From an uncultured bacterium (lineage in GTDB: Bacteria; Bacillota; Clostridia; Lachnospirales; Lachnospiraceae): a DNA stretch of 11,191 nucleotides. The DNA lies in contig CAMUHA010000112.1 in assembly GCA_947088515.1 (NCBI GenBank), positions 1 to 11,191 on the forward strand. The letters run 5' to 3'. The notes below the pieces were generated by a model. The model searched no databases. It was given only the letters and a program-made list of their open reading frames with translations, and was not told the DNA's origin. Below are positions 7,115-11,191 of this stretch, piece by piece; the first letter of the stretch is position 1, and each line of letters begins with the position of its first letter. The position numbers and the translations under genes are program-made.

Positions 7115-8926
7115 ATGTCAAATTACTCAAAAAATATAAATTTAGAGTTGCCGACTGAGCCGGAGCGCTACAACATCGGTGTTTTTAATAAAAACAACAT
7201 GGTAATTGACTCCGAATTACATAAATTAGACTTAAAAGACAAAAGTCAGGATGAATTACTTGCGACAAAAGAATCACTAAATTCTGAAATTTCACGGGCT
7301 GTTGCAAAAGAAAATGACATTGAAAGAGACCTGGATTCTGAAATTGCAAGAGCGAAATCGGCTGAAAATGAAAATGCCGATGGTCTTTTAAATGAAATAA
7401 ACAGAGCAATAACAGCAGAAGAAACTATTAATCAGATTATTGAAACAAAGGCTGAGCAAACAGAATTGGATAATTATTTGCCTGTTACTGGCGGCATAAT
7501 TTCAAACAGAATCAAGACTGTTTTATCAGTCAATAATAGTTCTGATGATACAAATGGTGTTGAAATTAAATTCTCAAAAGAGGGAAGAGGACTTATCTCT
7601 TTAATTGGGGAAAAAGATGGAATTTTTAGAGTGTGGTCTTTCCTTGAAAGCAGGCTTTTGCTGTCATGTGGATGGAATGAATTTTTATATAAAGGTAAAA
7701 AAGTCCTTGTGCATGGGGAGGCTCTGACAGTTAATGATGGAACACCAATGCCACTGACAGTTCTAAATAATGCAGGGAATTATGTAGGAATCATTTTAGA
7801 TAATGTTTCCCCAGTATTTGGCGAATCAAAAATAAGAATGGTTTCCGAGTCTGCAAATGAAGAAAAGCGGTTTCTAATACAGGAAATAAGCGGAGATATA
7901 AAGACACTATTGCAGCTGTCAGAAAAAAATAGAAAAATCTATGATGCAGGCAGCAACGCGTTGAAGAAAATTTTGGTTGAAGGTGAAGCTCTGTCTGCCA
8001 CAGGCGGAACATTATCAAAAGACGGAAGAGACATAATCACATTTAATAATCTGGGTCAGAGAGACGGCATCCAAGGCTCTGACATTGTGCTTCATTTTAA
8101 CAATCAAGGAGCCGAATATTCACAAATCGTCATGAGAAAGACAGACGATGGAGTGATGTTTATGATATGGGATACGCTTAGCGCAACCAAAGATATATTC
8201 CATGTAACACAGAAAGAAATAACTTATAAAGGCAAAAAAATCTTAGTTGAAGGCAGCTCGCTTCCTGCTACAGGTGGGACAATAGAAAGCAGCGCTTTCC
8301 CTATGCTTAAGCTCAAAAGCGTTGGCGGCAATAAAATAGCTGCATTTGACCTTATTCCAGAGCAGGACAAAGAAATAAAGTTGCGTGTCCAGTCAGGCTA
8401 TGACGCTGGTAAGGATAATGCGTCTTTTGACTTTTTTGAGATTAATGACGGAGATGTCCAGCAGCTCTGCACATTAACTAAAAACGGATGTAAAGTTTTT
8501 GACCCTGTCACTAATACGCTGAAAAGGATTATAGTGGAAGGCGAAACCTTACCCATTACCGGAGGAAAAATTGCAGACAACAAGAGAAACGTTTTATATC
8601 TAAATAACACTGCTGAAAATGCAAGCGATGTAGAAATTATTTTTCAAGTAAATAACGTTGACAAAATGGCCCTAAGCGGAAGAGATAATGGAGGAATTGG
8701 GGTATATGATTTTGTCAATAAACAAACATTACTGGAAGCAACTAACAGCATGTTTAGGTATAAGGGCAAAAATGTACTTGTCGAAGACTGCAACATTGAT
8801 AATTGTAAAGTAAATGGTAAAAAGGTTGCTGAATTATTAGGCAGTGCAGGAAGTAATGCAGGAATAATTTATTCTGATTCTGAACCATCTACATTGCACA
8901 CAGGTATGACATGGATAGGAAATTAA
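7115..8926 (+). CDS. Long tail fibre with coiled-coil shaft and tandem repeats
   Basis: A 603-residue tail fibre. Residues 1-40 (NINLELPTEPERYNIGVFN, then NNMVIDSELHKLD) are a virion-attachment-type N-terminus common in Firmicute phage fibres. Residues about 43-118 form a long heptad-like coiled coil with repeated SEIxRAxxxEN units, suggesting a trimeric shaft. From about residue 121 there are roughly five related units of 80-95 residues, each bounded by a GKKILVEGExLPxTGGxI-type motif (near 121, 203, 292, 382 and 478). The end, residues 588-603 (DSEPSTLHTGMTWIGN), is the short aromatic C-terminus shared with other appendage genes here. The role is host-surface contact, inferred from architecture; there are no enzymatic motifs or obvious lectin signature. 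GGAGGT (7104-7109) precedes the ATG. Unlike the short fibre at 9814, there is no sign that it is switchable. Confidence 0.8.
   Translation: MSNYSKNINLELPTEPERYNIGVFNKNNMVIDSELHKLDLKDKSQDELLATKESLNSEISRAVAKENDIERDLDSEIARAKSAENENADGLLNEINRAITAEETINQIIETKAEQTELDNYLPVTGGIISNRIKTVLSVNNSSDDTNGVEIKFSKEGRGLISLIGEKDGIFRVWSFLESRLLLSCGWNEFLYKGKKVLVHGEALTVNDGTPMPLTVLNNAGNYVGIILDNVSPVFGESKIRMVSESANEEKRFLIQEISGDIKTLLQLSEKNRKIYDAGSNALKKILVEGEALSATGGTLSKDGRDIITFNNLGQRDGIQGSDIVLHFNNQGAEYSQIVMRKTDDGVMFMIWDTLSATKDIFHVTQKEITYKGKKILVEGSSLPATGGTIESSAFPMLKLKSVGGNKIAAFDLIPEQDKEIKLRVQSGYDAGKDNASFDFFEINDGDVQQLCTLTKNGCKVFDPVTNTLKRIIVEGETLPITGGKIADNKRNVLYLNNTAENASDVEIIFQVNNVDKMALSGRDNGGIGVYDFVNKQTLLEATNSMFRYKGKNVLVEDCNIDNCKVNGKKVAELLGSAGSNAGIIYSDSEPSTLHTGMTWIGN
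7475..8788 (+). repeat. About five degenerate protein-coding repeats in the tail fibre
   Basis: Units of about 250-290 bases. The boundary motif recurs as YLPVTGGII, VLVHGEALTVNDGT, ILVEGEALSATGGTL, ILVEGSSLPATGGTI and IIVEGETLPITGGKI, with a final partial VLVEDCNI. In several units an LNN or LKL strand motif follows 10-20 residues later. DNA identity between units is limited, so they are old duplications or selected structural repeats, not fresh tandem copies. Confidence 0.7.
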
Positions 8927-8941
8927 AGGAAGGAAACATCT

Positions 8942-9274
8942 ATGGTAGAATATTCAAGAGAATTTAGTAATTTTCCTTCTAAGAAGATTACTAGACATAA
9001 CTTTAAAAATGTTGATGACAATATCGCCTCTATAATCAATCAAGTTAATACTCTTCGCTTGAAGGGATTATATAATCAGGCTGCTCGTATTGTCCAAAAT
9101 AATTTTGATATATTGTCTCATTATATAGTTGATGCTGTTACTTTTAGAACATGGGAAGAAGAAATCTATAATACACAAAAATATGCAAGACAAAAACAGC
9201 AATCAATTTTCTTTGATGAGGCTGAGGAGGATTTTGATGGTATAAAAGGCGATGTTTGGGTTGGAGGTGATTGA
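8942..9274 (+). CDS. Small tail-appendage protein, first of two tandem paralogues
   Basis: A 110-residue protein of unknown function from a family I recognise beside clostridial phage tail fibres. The core has the pattern NTLRLKGLYNQAARIV, then a helical stretch ending EEEIYNTQKYARQKQQ, then an acidic FFDEAEEDF, and the C-terminus GDVWVGGD. The next gene repeats the same order (NLTTQGKYSEASDYI, ENRIYNIQEYL, YYNEEE), so the two appear to be diverged duplicates. The short aromatic C-terminus is shared with the FN3-like protein at 3129. AAAGGAAGG precedes the ATG, and the last codons hold the Shine-Dalgarno of its neighbour. A structural or assembly role in the fibre complex is inferred from position only. 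Confidence 0.65.
   Translation: MVEYSREFSNFPSKKITRHNFKNVDDNIASIINQVNTLRLKGLYNQAARIVQNNFDILSHYIVDAVTFRTWEEEIYNTQKYARQKQQSIFFDEAEEDFDGIKGDVWVGGD
9263..9270 (+). promoter_or_regulatory. Near-perfect Shine-Dalgarno embedded in the upstream gene's last codons
   Basis: GGAGGTGA encodes the terminal Gly-Gly-Asp of the small protein ending at 9274. It lies six bases before ATG 9277, which decides that start over the TTG at 9271, which would directly abut the site. Confidence 0.8.
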
Positions 9275-9276
9275 AA

Positions 9277-9732
9277 ATGCTTTGTAATCCAATATCATAC
9301 TATCCAAGCAAAATAGACGAGATGGTATTTTTTCAAGATAATGACCTTAAAAAAACAGAAATCATGAATCACTATAGTAATTTAACCACACAAGGTAAAT
9401 ATAGTGAAGCAAGTGATTATATATGCCAGCAAGAAAGCGTTTATGGATTCTTTGCTGATTTTTTTAACCTAATAGAAAATCGTATCTATAATATACAAGA
9501 ATATCTATTATGCAAACCTCCCAAAAAACAACCATTTATTTATTATAATGAAGAAGAACATTTTTCTATAAATGACCTTCATATATTTAATGATATTGAT
9601 GAAGAAGAAAACTTATCTTCTATTGTCCTATTTACTGACGAAGATGCGCCGGAATCTATTGAGCATCTTTATACTTTTACAGGTGAAGAGGGGCAACCTC
9701 CCAATGCTGATATTGGTACTATATGGATTTAA
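9277..9732 (+). CDS. Small tail-appendage protein, second of two tandem paralogues
   Basis: A 151-residue protein read from ATG 9277 (MLCNPISYYPSK). A TTG two codons earlier would leave no spacing from the Shine-Dalgarno. It shares with its upstream neighbour the short helical core NLTTQGKYSEASDYI...LIENRIYNIQEYL and the acidic aromatic stretch FIYYNEEE. It then has an extra C-terminal region of about 60 residues rich in Asp/Glu, ending PPNADIGTIWI. This GTIW ending recurs on phage appendage proteins in this group. The gene begins two bases after the previous stop, so the pair is co-translated. A terminator follows. Function is unknown; a fibre-associated or assembly role fits the context. 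Confidence 0.65.
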   Translation: MLCNPISYYPSKIDEMVFFQDNDLKKTEIMNHYSNLTTQGKYSEASDYICQQESVYGFFADFFNLIENRIYNIQEYLLCKPPKKQPFIYYNEEEHFSINDLHIFNDIDEEENLSSIVLFTDEDAPESIEHLYTFTGEEGQPPNADIGTIWI

Positions 9733-9760
9733 AAACTTAAAACAAAATTATATAATATAC

Positions 9761-9790
9761 AAAAATGTGCCTGTTTATGGCACTTTTTAT
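9761..9790 (+). terminator. Rho-independent terminator before the switchable fibre gene
   Basis: GTGCC (9767-9771) pairs with GGCAC (9779-9783) around a seven-base loop and is followed by TTTTT (9784-9788), with AAAAA upstream that can extend the stem past one bulged base. It separates the paralogue pair from the short fibre gene. The sequence just after it repeats a motif found after the 2280 hairpin. Confidence 0.65.
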
Positions 9791-9813
9791 TGTAATGAAA
9801 GGAGTTTTTTATT

Positions 9814-10338
9814 ATGGCAGTTAATGAACAAATCGTGACTGGTAGAAAATTTAGAAAATTGGTTGATGAAGCAACAAAATTATGGCAAAGAATATCCTTC
9901 TGGACTAAGGCAACGGATGTTGAATTTGACAATGGTATGACAGCTGAAACCAAATTAGGAGCTGTTGACGGTATAACAGATAGCTTGGCAAGCACATCAT
10001 CCCGTATTGCGGCTAGTGCAAAGGCTGTTAATACATTAAATAAAAAATTAACGGAGTCTTTTCAGGTTGGGTGTAATGCCATTGTTAACAAACTCAAAGA
10101 GTTAGGCGTTACACCCGAAAGCAATAGTCCTGATGATATTGTGAAAGCAATTGAAACTATTTATAACAGCAGATATGAAGAAGGTATTTCGAGTGTCAAT
10201 AAATGTTCTGGTGGCAGATATTATATTTGTTGGGTTCCAAATACTGTAACTACTAATGTTAAGATATGGCATAATGGTAATTTGGTTTGTGATAGAAATT
10301 ATAATCCTGGTTCAACGCAACTTACAGGAAATTTTTAA
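9814..10338 (+). CDS. Short tail fibre / receptor-binding protein with a switchable C-terminus
   Basis: A 174-residue protein. Its N-terminus (MAVNEQIVTGRKFRKLVDEA, then TKLWQRISFWTKATDVEF) is a conserved clostridial phage tail-protein start, followed by an Ala/Ser-rich helix (AASAKAVNTLNKKL, to residue 79). Residues 80-174 are a different module: SFQVGCNAIVNKLKELGVTP, then SNSPDDIVKAIETIYNSRYEEG, then a short beta-rich end (YYICWVPNTVTTNVKIWHNGN). The join between constant and variable parts (codon 75, Leu) lies exactly on an inverted repeat whose partner borders an opposite-strand cassette in the same frame. I therefore read this as the expressed form of an invertible fibre gene. AAAGGAG precedes the ATG. 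Receptor binding is inferred from architecture. Confidence 0.75.
   Translation: MAVNEQIVTGRKFRKLVDEATKLWQRISFWTKATDVEFDNGMTAETKLGAVDGITDSLASTSSRIAASAKAVNTLNKKLTESFQVGCNAIVNKLKELGVTPESNSPDDIVKAIETIYNSRYEEGISSVNKCSGGRYYICWVPNTVTTNVKIWHNGNLVCDRNYNPGSTQLTGNF
10036..10051 (+). repeat. Left inverted repeat of the putative invertible segment
   Basis: TTAAATAAAAAATTAA lies within codons 75-80 of the fibre gene. It matches the reverse complement of 10758-10773 at 15 of 16 positions, the first 11 being identical. The sequence is low in complexity, so chance similarity cannot be excluded from identity alone; its position and frame are the stronger evidence. Confidence 0.55.
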
Positions 10339-10353
10339 CCGAACCTTTACACG

Positions 10354-10773
10354 TTATTCAAACACTACATTTTTTATTGAGGCATTACCAGCTTGGCATG
10401 TAAAGACAAAACAAATTTGATTGTAATCCGTGATATCATAAACCTTATTTGTAACGTTTGTACCAGTGCCAAAGGAAGCGAACTCTCCCTTATCTCCATT
10501 AATATGAGCATAGTTAATTTGGGCATAGGCATAAGAACCTGTACATACAACAGACCCAAGCGTCAATTTTTTATATTTACTTACATCAATGCTTTCACTA
10601 AATTGTACTGTTGCATTAGTTGGAATGCCACCTCCCATTGCGGGAATGGTCAGTTTATTACTAAAAGGGTGCACTGTATCAGCACCATCCAGTTTGTAGC
10701 CTAATGTACCATCACTTTGTACCACAAGCTGTACCCTTCCCTGCGCCAACAAGTCATTTAAATTTTTATTTAA
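10354..10773 (-). CDS. Silent alternative C-terminal cassette of the tail fibre
   Basis: A 139-codon open frame on the minus strand that starts at the right inverted repeat and ends with TAA at 10354-10356. It has no ATG or ribosome binding site near its beginning; the first possible start is TTG at 10752, seven codons in. This suits a cassette that is translated only after fusion. It reads LNKNLNDLLAQGRVQLVVQS, then DGTLGYKLDGADTVHPFS, a tail-fibre motif I recognise from Lachnospiraceae phages where it directly follows a helix like the one in the 9814 gene. The remaining about 100 residues are beta-rich (SESIDVSKYKKLTLGSVV...YDITDYNQICFVFTC) and resemble a small carbohydrate-binding sandwich. 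They share no clear similarity with the expressed cassette beyond the junction. Alternatively it could be a stranded fibre-gene fragment, but the frame and position argue against that. Confidence 0.65.
   Translation of the reverse strand, partial: LNKNLNDLLAQGRVQLVVQSDGTLGYKLDGADTVHPFSNKLTIPAMGGGIPTNATVQFSESIDVSKYKKLTLGSVVCTGSYAYAQINYAHINGDKGEFASFGTGTNVTNKVYDITDYNQICFVFTCQAGNASIKNVVFE
10758..10773 (-). repeat. Right inverted repeat of the putative invertible segment
   Basis: Read on the minus strand this is TTAAATAAAAATTTAA. It forms the first codons of the silent cassette (LNKNL). An in-frame TAG lies immediately outside it (10774-10776), so the open frame begins exactly at the repeat edge. 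Confidence 0.55.
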
Positions 10774-10870
10774 CTAAAATTACCAAAAATATTATTATAA
10801 ATCAATTTATTTAAAACTGTAATCGTTATTTCAATAAACTGTTTTATAATTATATTTTTCAATAAAACAC

Positions 10871-10915
10871 AATAAGGATAGAGACATGTAATCATTGTCT
10901 TTATCCTTATTTTTT
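10871..10915. terminator. Strong, probably bidirectional terminator
   Basis: A 16-base stem (10871-10886 with 10896-10911, one G-U/A-C type mismatch) has a nine-base loop and TTTTT on the plus strand at 10911-10915. On the minus strand the hairpin follows the decayed gene's stop directly and is trailed by a GTGTTTTATT tract. It lies outside the invertible segment, so it would end the fibre transcript in either orientation. The stretch 10774-10870 before it is very AT-rich and I see no gene there. Confidence 0.75.
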
Positions 10916-11151
10916 ATGCTGTATCTCCATATTTTTCTAATAAATATTGTTGTAATACCTCTGTGGCCTCGTTTAGGCTTAAATGAGAAGCTTTAATAAT
11001 ATCATATAAATTTCTATATCTTTTTGCTTTTGTATAATAAAAAGGCCTTTAGCTCTTTTGTTTCTTTTTCTATTCTGTTATTTAAAGCTTTAACCAATTC
11101 TTCTCTTTCAGCAATTTTATCTTCAATAGATTTTCTTTTCCCTCTTGCTAT
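10914..11151 (-). pseudogene. Decayed small coiled-coil gene (lost start codon, frameshift)
   Basis: Read on the minus strand, AGGAG (11163-11159) is followed after seven bases by ATA GCA AGA GGG AAA AGA, where ATG would give the natural start MARGKRKSIEDKI. The frame continues as a charged helix (AEREELVKALNNRIEKETKE) for 45 codons to a TAG at 11014-11016. A +1 shift just before this stop restores a plausible tail (RYRNLYDIIKASHLSLNEA, then TEVLQQYLLEKYGDTA) ending with TAA at 10914-10916. The intact form would be about 80 residues. It resembles the small basic coiled-coil proteins common on Firmicute mobile elements, whose function I do not know. Two independent lesions suggest a pseudogene, though sequencing errors in this A-rich stretch are possible. 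Confidence 0.6.
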
Positions 11152-11191
11152 TTTTTATCTCCTGTTTAATCTGTCTCATGATAACCCAAAG

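Larger units (their letters stand above)
10036..10773. other. Putative invertible segment swapping tail-fibre C-termini
   Basis: A 738-base segment bounded by imperfect 16-base inverted repeats. It carries two C-terminal cassettes in tail-to-tail arrangement: the expressed one ending at 10338 and a silent one on the minus strand ending at 10354, only 15 bases apart. At both repeats the frame reads Leu-Asn-Lys (LNKKLTES versus LNKNLNDL). Inversion would join residues 1-74 of the 9814 gene to 139 new residues, giving a 213-residue protein. This is the layout of the Mu/P1 invertible fibre segments. No recombinase is in the window, and inversion is inferred, not observed. Confidence 0.6.

Noticed and set aside
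9751..9756. TATAAT before the switchable fibre gene.
   Set aside because: The -35 region is poor (TTTAAA) and a start here would place the terminator immediately downstream.
9572..9838. Plus-strand frame of 88 codons overlapping the end of the 151-residue gene.
   Set aside because: It is an alternate frame of a recognised gene and runs through a terminator into the next gene.
9814..10338. Diversity-generating retroelement target in the short fibre gene.
   Set aside because: No reverse transcriptase, template repeat or C-type lectin-like variable region is visible.
10393..10704. Plus-strand open frame of 103 codons opposite the silent cassette.
   Set aside because: Its translation has no recognisable character, and the minus-strand frame clearly encodes the tail-fibre-like sequence.
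11123..11191. Minus-strand frame open to the window edge, ending ...KNSKREKKIY.
   Set aside because: Only 22 residues, and it overlaps the decayed gene. It might be the end of a further gene, but the evidence is insufficient.

Overview
The window is AT-rich and reads as the lysis and tail-adsorption end of a prophage, or a phage-derived particle, from a low-GC Firmicute. Protein style points to a clostridial host, most likely Lachnospiraceae-like. The evidence is the strong GGAGGTGA-type ribosome binding sites, the tightly packed same-strand genes, a choline-independent NlpC/P60 + GH25 + SH3 endolysin, and several tail-appendage families typical of phages in that group. Family names rest on recognition of motifs, not on a search.

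Layout. 1-2200: end of an unknown gene, then a modular endolysin (113-1666) and a small membrane-anchored coiled-coil protein (1685-2200). 2201-2338: non-coding, with a hairpin terminator. 2339-7049: four structural genes, namely a DUF4376-like protein, an FN3/lectin-like protein, a baseplate protein and a large hub-like protein. The last three are translationally coupled by overlap or by a Shine-Dalgarno inside the previous stop region. After a weak hairpin, 7115-9732 holds a long repeat-built tail fibre and two small tandem paralogues. After another terminator, 9814-10338 encodes a short tail fibre or receptor-binding protein.

The most notable structure is at 10036-10773. The short tail fibre's C-terminal half lies tail-to-tail with an oppositely oriented open frame (10354-10773) that has no good start codon of its own. 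That frame begins exactly at an imperfect 16-bp inverted repeat, in the same reading frame as the fibre gene at the matching repeat. Inverting the 738-bp segment would fuse the constant 74-residue N-terminus to a different 139-residue C-terminus. This is the logic of the phage Mu G-segment: a reversible switch of receptor-binding specificity. No invertase gene is visible in the window.

10774-11191: AT-rich spacer, a strong (probably bidirectional) terminator, and a decayed small coiled-coil gene on the minus strand. That gene has an ATA where its ATG should be and a frameshift. It probably marks the edge of the tail operon. No tRNA, rRNA, CRISPR array or insertion sequence was seen.
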